Positions 26,701 to 34,868 of a stretch of DNA of 64,000 bases are shown piece after piece. Under the pieces are notes generated by a model. The model was given only the letters and a program-made list of their open reading frames with translations. It was not told the origin of the DNA and made no database searches. The DNA is from CAZCTC01 sp964501335 (GTDB taxonomy: Bacteria > Chloroflexota > Anaerolineae > B4-G1 > SLSP01): assembly GCA_964501335.1 (NCBI GenBank), contig CAZCTC010000036.1:1-64000 (forward strand), in the 5' to 3' direction. Position numbers and translations under genes: made by a program. Every line of letters starts with the position of its first letter. Within the stretch, counting starts at the first letter, position 1.

Positions 26701-29313
26701 TCGGTCCCGATTGACCTGGACACCACCCGCATGGGCCAGCTGGTCCTGATCAATGCCGAACGGGACTACACCGCTCAAGATATGGCCTTGATCAAACGGC
26801 TGGGCATGCTCTATGCCCTGGCCTTACAACGTTATCAGGCTGAAACCGCCTTCAAAGACAATGAAGAAAAACTCCGCAATTTCATCCAGCAATCGCCCAG
26901 CGGCATCACCTACACGGATGAAAAAGGGATGGTGCTGGAATGGAATCCCAGCATGGAAAAAATCAGCGGCCTCTCCCGACAGGCCGCGCTGACCTACACC
27001 ATCTGGGATATTCAACAATATCTGGGCACACAGGATGAGGAAATTGAAGATATACGCCAACGGTTAAAGGAGTTCTACCACACCGGTGAGGCCAAATTTC
27101 TCAACCATACCAGCGAAAGAAATTTCAAACTTCCAACCGGAGAACTTCGAATTCTCCAGTCCCGGGTCTTCAAAATTGAAACCAGTCGGGGTTACATGGC
27201 CGGCGGGATTCTCCAGGACATCACGGAAGAAAAACAAATCGAACTCAAACTGCGGGAAAGTGAAGAAAAGTTCCGCCAGATCACCGAAAACATCCAGGAA
27301 GTCTTCTGGATTCGCGATGTCGTCACCCAGAAGATGCTCTACATCAGCCCGGCCTTTGAAACCATCTGGGGTTACTCGGTGGAATATTTCCATGAACATC
27401 TGGACCTTTGGTGGGAAAGTATCCATCCTGACGACCGGGAACAACTCCGCTTTACCTTCAATGCCGGCGATCAACAGGGATTCGAATACCGTATCCGCCG
27501 CGCCGATGGAGAAATCCGCTGGATCTTCATCCGTGCCTTCCCGATCATGGACCAGGCCAATCGGGTCTATCGCATTGCCGGACTGGCCAAAGATATCACC
27601 CAGCGCAAACAAAGAGAACTGGCCGCTGAGGAAAGTCTGCAACATCAAATCGCCCAACAAACCGCACTGGCCGAACTAACCGACCTGCATTTACAGTCGG
27701 CAAAAGAACTCACCTCCATGCTGCAAAAAATGAGCGAAATCAGTGCTCAGGCCCTGAACTGCTCCCGCGTGCTGATCTGGCGTCAGCCTCTGGACGAACC
27801 GGATGCCATCGAAATCCTGAACTGTTACGATTCCCGCCGGCAATGCCATCAGGAACTGCCGAAAATTCCCCGTACCGCCATCGAAAACTATTATCAACAG
27901 CTCATCACCAGCCACACCCTGGTCACTCAGCAAGACGCCTTGAGCACCGAACTCATCCGGGCCGGATGGGCCGCCCCCGACATGCTTGCCTCCCTCAACG
28001 TCCAGATCCGACTGGAAGGCCAGATGATCGGCGGCCTCAGCCTCCACTGGACCACGCCCGGCAAAGATCTCAAACGAGATTACGGCTTTGCCCACTCCCT
28101 TGCCGGCCTGATTGCCCTGATGCTTGAAGCTGCTACCCGGGTCAGTGCCCAGGAAGCCCAGCGCGATTCCGAACACCGCCTGAAAGATATCATCAGCTTC
28201 CTGCCGGACGCCACTCTGGCCATCGATATGAAAGGCCGCATCGTCATCTGGAATCACGCCATGGAAGAACTTACCGGGATCAAAGCCGATAACATCTTAT
28301 ATCACAACGATTATGAATACGCCGTCCCCTTTTACGGCTATCCCCGGCCATTGCTGGTCAACCTGGCCTTGAACCCGGATCCCGAATTTGAAAAACTCTA
28401 TCCCCTCTTCCATCAAGAAAACCAAACGCTGACGGCTGAAGCTCATTTTGAAAAGCTGCGCCCCGGCGGGCTCTATCTCTGGATCAAAGCTGCCCCACTC
28501 TACAACACGCAAGGACAAAAAATCGGCGCCATTGAAACGATCCGCGATATCTCCAGCCACAAACATGCGGAGCACGCGCTCTCCGAAACCGCCCAGAAAC
28601 TCCATGCCACCAACCACCAACTGGAAGACTACACCCATAAACTCGAAGCCACCAATCAGCTCAAGGAACTCTTCATCGATATCCTGCGGCACGATCTCCT
28701 CAATCCCCTGTCCGTCATTGATGGATTCGCCGATCTCCTGTTGGAATCTCCCACCAATCCCGATGAACAAAAAGCCGCCCTCGCCATCAAAAGCAGCGTC
28801 ATCCGCCTCATTGAAATGATCGAAAACGCCACCCTCTACGCCCGGCTGGAAAATGTGACCGACCTGCCCCGCATAACCCAAAACCTGGAAAATATTCTCA
28901 TGAAAGCCGGCCAGGAAATCCAACCGTTCCTGGAACGTAAACAAATCCAGCTCTACTACCAGGAAATCCACCCCCTGTTCATCCCCACCCATCCTTTGAT
29001 CGAACAGGTCTTCATCAATCTGTTAAGCAACGCCGCAAAATATTCCCCGGTCGGCCGTTCCATTGAAGTCGGACTTCAGCAGAAGCCCGAAAGTTATTGT
29101 GTCTACGTTAAAGACTGGGGCAACGGCATTGCCGACCAGGACAAATCCTTTATCTTCGATCGCTTTACCCGTGCCGACCGCCATGGAGTCAAAGGCAGTG
29201 GTCTGGGATTGGCCATTGTAAAACGGATCACCGAACTCCACGGAGGTCGTGTATGGGTCGAAAACAACCCGGAAGGGGGAAGTATCTTTTTTGTCGAATT
29301 ACCTAAAAACTAA
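23737..29313 (+). CDS. Giant receiver/PAS/GAF histidine kinase
   Basis: 1858 residues, no membrane segment. N-terminal receiver (1-125, LLLIEDNPGDA; D in VILLDLSLPDS), then a chain of about nine PAS/PAC units, several closed by a DITERK or DITxxK motif, interrupted by a GAF-like domain near 880-1030 and another near 1310-1470. The last PAS (about 1490-1610) leads through a coiled coil to HisKA (ILRHDLLNPLSVI, the acceptor histidine) and HATPase (FINLLSNAAKY, KDWGNGIAD, GSGLGLAIVKRITELHGG). The receiver at the front makes it a hybrid that may take phosphate from the two-PAS kinase. Its 3' end overlaps the next kinase gene. Confidence 0.92.
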   Translation: MDRRPINLLLIEDNPGDARLFREQLTDPQSLNQTYKITWVTTLTAGINTLTGQPVDVILLDLSLPDSQGLETFNKMHEAAPKIPLLVLTGLSDENLALEAVSKGAQDYLDKNDITPTLLNKAIRYAIERQKAETALYHRERRFRALLENISDTILILDPQGKIQYLTPSIQTLLGYAPETLLNTEIYPLILPEDQAKFRQALTTLHQVRSLRQVIELRIQRENGTIQTLEGVIQNQMQDPAVAGFIITLRDITLRKRATEALTHSRDFHLSLLENFPTPIWRSGLDAKCNYFNRAWLDFTGVPLDQQWGDGWLETLHPAEQKRYLESYLQAYHTRQPFEFEHRLRHRDGEYHWMVNIAYPFNDLEGEFAGYLGSLYDITERKKTEEQLRASEERFRTLVASLGDVVFTLDHRRRFTGIYGPFEEHFQLNPARALGHTLEEIFPQQPLTPHQEAYNRALAGATRSYEWAIPNGQSSRQYQITLSPLRDCRNQVEGVVGIIHDITNLNQTLEALRRERDLVARIMETSPIGMLLLDPQGNITFTNIHAETVLRLPPGPDHRPQLVGSLRQILTQTLAQNHPLYNYRTTLETLGGTIQIVLHAAPIFDAADKIEALVVMVEDITEQIRAEQTLRASEKTFRALFDGINQVIFICDTEGKILVANEKTCQRLNGSEAELIGSNVFDRLPPAVARYRRQKMREAIESHRSLRFEDFNNEVYLESYVNPLPDADGCITRVAIFGFDLTEHRKTLQSLREREARLRAITENAPDFILKLSPEGKITFVNRVFPGRTTQGLIDQSIYTYVPPEYHTLIQTSLEQALTSKETHEFEVQTYDENDGRRWYRIRMGAINEEQFPGVIAMASDITHQKKLSENLAREAAANAAIADLGPLLLSNPSPDLLSEKILSCVCRLTTSTTAMTGYLHPGSQELTTYAYTTLPETPHCIRSTRNTPSPAWRWILDHPQPVLSNHPATEIPSLKLPPSHPAIDRLLSVPIDLDTTRMGQLVLINAERDYTAQDMALIKRLGMLYALALQRYQAETAFKDNEEKLRNFIQQSPSGITYTDEKGMVLEWNPSMEKISGLSRQAALTYTIWDIQQYLGTQDEEIEDIRQRLKEFYHTGEAKFLNHTSERNFKLPTGELRILQSRVFKIETSRGYMAGGILQDITEEKQIELKLRESEEKFRQITENIQEVFWIRDVVTQKMLYISPAFETIWGYSVEYFHEHLDLWWESIHPDDREQLRFTFNAGDQQGFEYRIRRADGEIRWIFIRAFPIMDQANRVYRIAGLAKDITQRKQRELAAEESLQHQIAQQTALAELTDLHLQSAKELTSMLQKMSEISAQALNCSRVLIWRQPLDEPDAIEILNCYDSRRQCHQELPKIPRTAIENYYQQLITSHTLVTQQDALSTELIRAGWAAPDMLASLNVQIRLEGQMIGGLSLHWTTPGKDLKRDYGFAHSLAGLIALMLEAATRVSAQEAQRDSEHRLKDIISFLPDATLAIDMKGRIVIWNHAMEELTGIKADNILYHNDYEYAVPFYGYPRPLLVNLALNPDPEFEKLYPLFHQENQTLTAEAHFEKLRPGGLYLWIKAAPLYNTQGQKIGAIETIRDISSHKHAEHALSETAQKLHATNHQLEDYTHKLEATNQLKELFIDILRHDLLNPLSVIDGFADLLLESPTNPDEQKAALAIKSSVIRLIEMIENATLYARLENVTDLPRITQNLENILMKAGQEIQPFLERKQIQLYYQEIHPLFIPTHPLIEQVFINLLSNAAKYSPVGRSIEVGLQQKPESYCVYVKDWGNGIADQDKSFIFDRFTRADRHGVKGSGLGLAIVKRITELHGGRVWVENNPEGGSIFFVELPKN

Positions 29314-32300
29314 TCCACCGGAAGCGGAAAACATTTTCCGCTCTCTGGCCGAAAATTCCACGGACGCTATCATCACCACCGACGAAGAAGGGCTGATCGT
29401 CTTCTGGAATCCTGCCGCCGAAAATCTTTTTGGCTATCCAGCTGCCGAAATTCTCGGCCGCTCCTTTTCCCTACTGATTCCAGAACGGCTGCGCCAACCC
29501 CAAATCCAACTGCTGCACAAGGCCCGCGCAGCCGGCGGCTTATCGCAGGGACGCGTCAACACGGCCCCCGGCTGGGGCCTGCACAAAGAGGGACGCGAAA
29601 TCCCGGTCGAAAATTCTCTGGCGGCCTGGAAAACGGGGGAAAAGCTCTTCTTCTCCATGATGATCCGTGATATAACGGCCCGAGTCATCGCTGAAGAAGG
29701 CCTCAAAAAAACGTCCCAGACCCTGGAAACCTTAATTCAGGCTTCCCCCCTGGCCATCATTACCATCGACCTGCAACAAGAGATCACCCTCTGGAATCCC
29801 GCCGCGGAACGGATCTTCGGGTGGAAAGCCACGGAAGTCTTGCATCAAAAGCCTCCCTTTATCCCCCAGGAATCCCTGCCCCAGGCATGGCAAATTCAAA
29901 AACGGGCCTTCACCGGCGAACTCTTTTCCGGCATCGAAATGCCCCTGACCCATCGCAATGGAACCCGCCTGGAAATCAGCGTCTCCATCGCCCCGCTTCT
30001 CAATACGGAAGGTAATCCCTATGGCATGATGGCCGTGCTTACCGACATCACCGAACGCAAAAACGCCGAACTCCGGCTGCGCCGCTATGCCGATGAACAG
30101 GCCACGCTGTACGCAGTCGCGGCGGCGGCCGCCGCCGATCTCGATCTCGATCGGCTCTTCGATGCCGTCCTGGACACCATCCAACCGATGTTCCATGCCG
30201 ACTGCGCCTGGATTGTACTCGCCGGCCCGCAACCTCAACTCGCAGCCGCTCGAGGCGTCGCTCCGGAAAAAATCCTGGCCGCTCACCAGGAAAGCACCTG
30301 CCGCTATTTTCTCAGATTGCAATCCAACCCTACCAGTTCAACCAGCTTCACGGTCACCACCAGCTGCGATTGCACAGCAGAAAAACTTCAACTCCTGGCG
30401 CCTTTACAATCCCACATCTGCATCCCCCTCACCACCCGGGGACAATTGTTAGGCTTACTGCATCTCGCCAGTTACACCGCTCACCCCACTACAGGCGAAG
30501 ATGAGATCCTGCTCAGCGCGATCGGCCAGCAAATTGGAATGGCCATGCACAATGCCCAACTCTATCAAACTGCCCGCCAGAAAAAACAGCTCCAGCTCCT
30601 CAGCGAATTCGGACAGGCGCTGGGCACCACCCTCGATCCAGAAAAAGCCACCGAAATTACCCTGCAACGCATAGCCCAGGCCTTAAACACCCCCCAGGGA
30701 ATCTTCATTCAATATCAAAACAGCGAGGTGGGAGCCATTTTAACCCTGGAAGGTCACTGGATCTATCCAGAACAGGAAAACGGCCCCTCACCGCTGCCCA
30801 TCGACGAGCTCCAACCTTTCCATGAATTTATCGAACACCTCATCCACAACAACTGCCACCAGGCCTTTTCCACCTCCACACTCCTCCCCCATCTCCATAA
30901 ACTCTCCTCCCCCATCCCCTGGGAAAACCAAACTCTGGTGGTCCCCATCTGGAGCAACGAATTTCTGACCGGCATATTAATCCTGGGAGGACGGAAAGGA
31001 GATCGCCCCTTTACTGAAGAAGAACAAACCCTGGCCCAAATTGCAGCCAGCAACGCCGGTCAGGCCATCCGCAACGCCCGCCTCTATCGCCAGAGCTGCC
31101 AGCAATCGGCCCGCCTGGCCGCCCTTAATGCCATCAGCGCCGCCGCAGTCTCCTCCCTGGAGCCCGACACCGTCTTACAACACATTCTGGAACAAACCTG
31201 CCAGGCCCTCAATGCCCTGGAAGGTTCCATTCTCTTGCAAGATCCCCTCACCCGGGAACTGGTCTTCCGTTATACCTTGAAAAACCAGGCCGATCTGCTC
31301 CAGGGGCAGCGGCTGGCCCCCGGCATCGGCGTGGCCGGCTGGGTGATAGAACATGGCCAATCCATTCGGATTCGCCATGCCCTGCAGGATCCCCGGTTCT
31401 ACCGGGCCATCGATCTTATCTCAGGGCACACCACCCATTCCATGATCTGTGCTCCTATCAAACGCCCCCGTGGACATATCGTAGGCGTCATCGAAATCGT
31501 CAATAAACGGGAAGGCGAATTCAGCCCCGAAGATCTCAGTCTGCTGGAAGCCGGCGCCGGCATCGTCGCCGTAGCCATGGAAAACGCCAGCCTCTACAGC
31601 GCTACCCGCGCCCGCGCCGCCGAGCTGGAGCAGCTCAACGAAATCAACCTGGCCCTCACCTCCAACCTGGATTTCACCGCCGTCATCAACGTCGCCCTCA
31701 CTCAAGTCCAACGCCTGTTCAAAGCGCAAAGCGCCAACCTGCTCCACCCTGATCCCCAAACCAACGAACTGAATCTGGTCCAGGGACTGATCCAAAGCAA
31801 ACTGCAGCAACAGTTTATAAGCTGGCACCTGCCGTCCCACCAGGAGCTTACAAACTGGGTTGCGAACCAACATCAGGCGGTTCTGATCCCGAATCTGCAG
31901 GAACGCCCGTTATTCCCGCTCATCCAACCGCTGTTAAACTATGATCCCCACACAGTCATGTTCGCTCCCTTGATGATCCAGGATCAATGCCGGGGCATCC
32001 TGAGCGTTACCCACGCGGATCCCCAGGCTTATACCCAAAACGATCTACACATCTTGCAGGCCGTCGCCTCCACCCTCACCGTAGCCCTGGAAAACGCTCA
32101 ACTCTACGCCGAATTGAAAACCCTGCTGCGTGAACGAGAACAGGCGCAGTTTCATCTCATCCAGACAGAAAAAATGGCCGCACTGGGACGCCTGGTCGCT
32201 TCCATCGCCCACGAAATCAACAATCCCTTGCAATCAGTCCAGGGCTGCCTCACGCTGGCCGAAGAAGAACTGGCGTCGCTCCCCCCGCCGAACGCCTACT

Positions 32301-32884
32301 TCCACAACGAAATGCAAAATTACCTCAACATCGCCGCGGAGGAAATCGAACGGATCTCGGTCATCGTACGGCGTATGCGGGATTTCTACCGCCCCACCCG
32401 CGAAGAAAAACTCCCCCTCGACCTCCATGCTTTGCTGGAAAACGTCCTGGCCCTTGCCGGCAAACAACTCCAACACAGCCAGATCATTGTTGAAAAAAAC
32501 TGGGGCTCCGACCTTCCCACCTTGCTGGCCAACGCCAACCATCTCAAACAGGTCTTCCTCAATCTTTTGCTCAATGCTATCGATGCCATGCCGGAAGGCG
32601 GAACGCTCTCGATCTCCACCCAAATCCAACTATTGGCCCGGGGTTACGAAGCTCCCATTCCCGCCGTCTGCATCATTTTCCGCGACACCGGCAAAGGCAT
32701 CCCCCCCGATGTGCTCCCCCATCTTTTTGAACCGTTTTTCACCACCAAAGACCATGGCTCAGGGTTGGGACTCTCGATCAGTTATGGTATTATTCAGGCA
32801 CATCACGGAGAAATCACCGCAACAAGCCAGTTGGGACAGGGCAGCGCCTTTACCATCTGGTTACCCGTTGAATCTGCCGGATAA
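29291..32884 (+). CDS. PAS/GAF multi-sensor histidine kinase
   Basis: About 1197 residues from a TTG at 29291, which follows AAGGGGGAAG; a GTG at 29249 would give 1211 residues but has only 2 nt between GGAGG and the start. Either way the start lies inside the previous gene, so translation is probably coupled. Domains: two PAS (about 10-260, each closed by IRDITAR or LTDITERK), four GAF-like domains (about 280-960), a coiled linker, HisKA (LVASIAHEINNPLQSV) and HATPase (FLNLLLNAIDAMPEGG, FRDTGKGIP, GSGLGLSISYGIIQAH). The HEINNP box is the NtrB-like type. No membrane segment. Confidence 0.9.
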   Translation: MSNYLKTNPPEAENIFRSLAENSTDAIITTDEEGLIVFWNPAAENLFGYPAAEILGRSFSLLIPERLRQPQIQLLHKARAAGGLSQGRVNTAPGWGLHKEGREIPVENSLAAWKTGEKLFFSMMIRDITARVIAEEGLKKTSQTLETLIQASPLAIITIDLQQEITLWNPAAERIFGWKATEVLHQKPPFIPQESLPQAWQIQKRAFTGELFSGIEMPLTHRNGTRLEISVSIAPLLNTEGNPYGMMAVLTDITERKNAELRLRRYADEQATLYAVAAAAAADLDLDRLFDAVLDTIQPMFHADCAWIVLAGPQPQLAAARGVAPEKILAAHQESTCRYFLRLQSNPTSSTSFTVTTSCDCTAEKLQLLAPLQSHICIPLTTRGQLLGLLHLASYTAHPTTGEDEILLSAIGQQIGMAMHNAQLYQTARQKKQLQLLSEFGQALGTTLDPEKATEITLQRIAQALNTPQGIFIQYQNSEVGAILTLEGHWIYPEQENGPSPLPIDELQPFHEFIEHLIHNNCHQAFSTSTLLPHLHKLSSPIPWENQTLVVPIWSNEFLTGILILGGRKGDRPFTEEEQTLAQIAASNAGQAIRNARLYRQSCQQSARLAALNAISAAAVSSLEPDTVLQHILEQTCQALNALEGSILLQDPLTRELVFRYTLKNQADLLQGQRLAPGIGVAGWVIEHGQSIRIRHALQDPRFYRAIDLISGHTTHSMICAPIKRPRGHIVGVIEIVNKREGEFSPEDLSLLEAGAGIVAVAMENASLYSATRARAAELEQLNEINLALTSNLDFTAVINVALTQVQRLFKAQSANLLHPDPQTNELNLVQGLIQSKLQQQFISWHLPSHQELTNWVANQHQAVLIPNLQERPLFPLIQPLLNYDPHTVMFAPLMIQDQCRGILSVTHADPQAYTQNDLHILQAVASTLTVALENAQLYAELKTLLREREQAQFHLIQTEKMAALGRLVASIAHEINNPLQSVQGCLTLAEEELASLPPPNAYFHNEMQNYLNIAAEEIERISVIVRRMRDFYRPTREEKLPLDLHALLENVLALAGKQLQHSQIIVEKNWGSDLPTLLANANHLKQVFLNLLLNAIDAMPEGGTLSISTQIQLLARGYEAPIPAVCIIFRDTGKGIPPDVLPHLFEPFFTTKDHGSGLGLSISYGIIQAHHGEITATSQLGQGSAFTIWLPVESAG

Positions 32885-32924
32885 TATAAACCTAAACCTT
32901 GCAGCGATGTCGGAGAAATACAAA

Positions 32925-33785
32925 ATGGACAAAATCCCGGCGGCAAAAATTATCATCGTTGACGATGAGCCCCATATCCGCTTCTTTTTAGAAAAAGTCC
33001 TGCGTAACGACGGGCATCAGGTCGTCTCGGCCGCAAGCGGAGAAGAAGCCCTCAGCAAAATCGCGGCGGATGAATTCGATCTGGCCCTGTTGGATCTGCG
33101 CCTGGGAAACATCAGCGGGATGGAAGTTCTCAATGAAATCCGCCGCCGCTCTCCCGATACTGCCATCATCGTCCTCACCGGATACGCCTCCCTTGAAACG
33201 GCGGTCGAAGCCCTGCGACAAGGGGCCCACGATTACCTCTTCAAACCCTGTAAAACGGTGGAACTCCGCGAAAGCATCCGCACCGGCTTATTAAAACGCC
33301 ACCGGGAAATCCGCCAACGCGAGCTGCTCTCCCAGCTTGAACGCAATCTTACCAACAGCCTGGAAGAAATCCGTTCCACAGTCATACGCCCGAACCTTTC
33401 CGCCACACCCCCCATCCCCGAAATATCGCCGGCCCCCGCCCCCCTCCCCACGACGGAACCCAAAGAAGATCCCTCTCGCTTTCTTCAACGCGGCATCTTG
33501 ATCGTGGATATGATGCGCCATCTCATCACCTGCGATGGGCATCTGCTGGAACTGAGTCCAACCGAATTCAACCTTTTAGCCTACCTGATCAACGAATCCC
33601 CGCGCGTCGTCTCGCCGCAAGAATTGGTCCGCGAAATTCAGGGCTACGAAAGCGATCCCTGGGAAGCGCGCGACCTTATTCGCTATCACATCTACCATAT
33701 CCGCCAGCGGATCCAGGCCGCCACCCATCGTACCGACACCATCAGTACCGTCCGCGGTGTAGGCTACACCATCAATTACGGATAA
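32925..33785 (+). CDS. Response regulator with OmpR-type DNA-binding domain
   Basis: 286 residues. Receiver (1-120) with IIIVDDEPHIRF, D in LALLDLRLGNISG, T in IVLTGYAS and K in LFKPCK; a long Pro-rich linker (about 145-185); then a winged helix (LELSPTEFNLLAYLINESP, RYHIYHIRQRI, TVRGVGYTINYG). The ATG at 32925 is chosen because CGGAGAAATACAAA precedes it, rather than the in-frame ATG at 32907. It follows the multi-sensor kinase by 40 nt and is the likely final output of this phosphorelay cluster. Confidence 0.9.
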   Translation: MDKIPAAKIIIVDDEPHIRFFLEKVLRNDGHQVVSAASGEEALSKIAADEFDLALLDLRLGNISGMEVLNEIRRRSPDTAIIVLTGYASLETAVEALRQGAHDYLFKPCKTVELRESIRTGLLKRHREIRQRELLSQLERNLTNSLEEIRSTVIRPNLSATPPIPEISPAPAPLPTTEPKEDPSRFLQRGILIVDMMRHLITCDGHLLELSPTEFNLLAYLINESPRVVSPQELVREIQGYESDPWEARDLIRYHIYHIRQRIQAATHRTDTISTVRGVGYTINYG

Positions 33786-33810
33786 AGAGCGCCCCCCGGC
33801 AAAAGCTTTT

Positions 33811-33838
33811 TTGCCACCGGCTCCTCCCATGCTATAAT
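33811..33838 (+). promoter_or_regulatory. Strong promoter of the non-coding RNA / SPFH / RT locus
   Basis: TTGCCA (33811-33816), 16-nt spacer, TATAAT (33833-33838). Expected start near 33845, about 305 nt before the first coding start, which leaves a long structured leader or separate RNA. Confidence 0.8.
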
Positions 33839-33844
33839 ACTCCC

Positions 33845-34122
33845 ATGTCCAGCGGCGCTCCCCCATCGGCCCGAGCGTACCGCACCTGGGGACATTTTTG
33901 ATAGTGTGATGACTGCGTCATCACACTATCTTTTCCCCCAAAAGATTCATCTCCGGGCCTCTGGCCCCGGTCCCGACGGCCTTGCGATGACGAGGATACC
34001 TGAATGGGCAGAAGGAAGATTCGCGAATCTTCCCGCGCCCGTTCATCAATTGTCATCCCGCCTTCGGCGCTGTCGAGATAATCTTTTGGGCAGGTCAATT
34101 CCGCGGCTCCCGCCGCGTTTTT
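33845..34122 (+). ncRNA. Candidate structured RNA upstream of a retron-type RT
   Basis: About 278 nt between a promoter and an intrinsic terminator, without a plausible gene. Inverted repeats seen: ATGTCCAG (33844-33851) with CTGGGGACAT; a perfect 13-bp hairpin (33900-33912 with 33918-33930, loop CTGCG) followed by TTTT; CCCAAAAGATT (33937-33947) plus ATCTC paired with GAGAT plus AATCTTTTGGG (34080-34090). Inside that outer stem are a short hairpin CCGGGCC/GGCCCCGG, and a long one: GATGAC/GTCATC, then TGAATGGGC/GCCCGTTCA, then the 20-nt palindrome GGAAGATTCGCGAATCTTCC. An outer stem enclosing a short hairpin then a long hairpin is the a1-msr-msd-a2 order of retron RNA. The usual AGC branch site after a1 is not evident. 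The 33900 hairpin could instead end a shorter RNA. Confidence 0.5.
34102..34122 (+). terminator. Intrinsic terminator between the RNA and the SPFH gene
   Basis: CGCGGC, loop TCCC, GCCGCG, then five T (34118-34122). Lies 16 nt before the AAGGAG of the SPFH gene, so read-through would be needed to express the two proteins from the same promoter. Confidence 0.7.
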
Positions 34123-34149
34123 CCAATGTCTGGGAACAAGGAGTCTACG

Positions 34150-34857
34150 ATGCTGGGACGGGAAATCATTCGCATTTGGGAATATGAACGGGGATTGCTC
34201 TATCAAAACGGTCGGTTCGTCAAATTGTTGGAACCGGGGCGGTATGTCCTGTGGCCCTGGCAAAATCGCTCTGTTCACAAAGTGGATATGCGCGAAACCA
34301 GCCAGACCATCGAAGGACAGGAAATCCTGACCAGCGACAAAATCGGTATCCGCGTCACCTTGATTGCCCAATATCGAGTCGCCGACCCCATCCAGGCCAT
34401 TCACACCGTAGAAAATTACTACTCCCAGCTCTACCAGGATCTCCAACTCAGCCTGCGCGAAGCCATCAGCGGCCGCCAGCTGGAAGAATTACTCAAAGAT
34501 CGCGACAGCCTTTCCGCCCGCCTCTTTGAAGAGGTCGCTCCCCGGGTCCAAAAATACGGACTCTCCCTCAATCGTGTAGGCGTCAAAGATATCATCCTGC
34601 CCGGCGTCGTTCGCAATGTCTTCCTGTATGAAGTCGAAGCCGATTTGAAAGGCCGCGCCGAACTGGTCGCCGCCCGCCATGAAACCGCAGCCGCCCGCGC
34701 CCGGGCCAACACCGCCAAGCTCCTGGACGAAAACCCCAATATCCTGCGACTCCAGGAACTGGAAGCCCTGGCCGCCCTGGCCTCGAAAGAAGGCAATGTG
34801 TTGATCATTCCCGGCTTGCAGGGCCTGCTGAACCGGGACGACAAACCGAAATCCTGA
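34150..34857 (+). CDS. Stomatin/SPFH-domain protein without membrane anchor
   Basis: 235 residues. SPFH (band 7) core from about 10 to 175: LYQNGRFVKLLEPGRYVLWPW, VDMRETSQTIEGQEILTSDK, VTLIAQYRVADP, LREAISGRQLEELLKDRD, YGLSLNRVGVKDIILP. It is followed by an Ala/Arg/Glu helix (KGRAELVAARHETAAARARA) and the closing LIIPGL found in slipins. The N-terminal hydrophobic hairpin normal for slipins is missing, so it may be soluble or reach the membrane by assembly. Start 34150 follows AAGGAGTCTACG. It is 11 nt upstream of a reverse transcriptase, an association I do not recall from described retron types. Confidence 0.9.
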   Translation: MLGREIIRIWEYERGLLYQNGRFVKLLEPGRYVLWPWQNRSVHKVDMRETSQTIEGQEILTSDKIGIRVTLIAQYRVADPIQAIHTVENYYSQLYQDLQLSLREAISGRQLEELLKDRDSLSARLFEEVAPRVQKYGLSLNRVGVKDIILPGVVRNVFLYEVEADLKGRAELVAARHETAAARARANTAKLLDENPNILRLQELEALAALASKEGNVLIIPGLQGLLNRDDKPKS

Positions 34858-34868
34858 TCGAATCCACC

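Noticed and set aside
33786..34149. tRNA or tmRNA in the structured region
   Set aside because: No cloverleaf with T-arm GTTC and CCA-type end could be built; stems fit a retron-like or leader RNA better.
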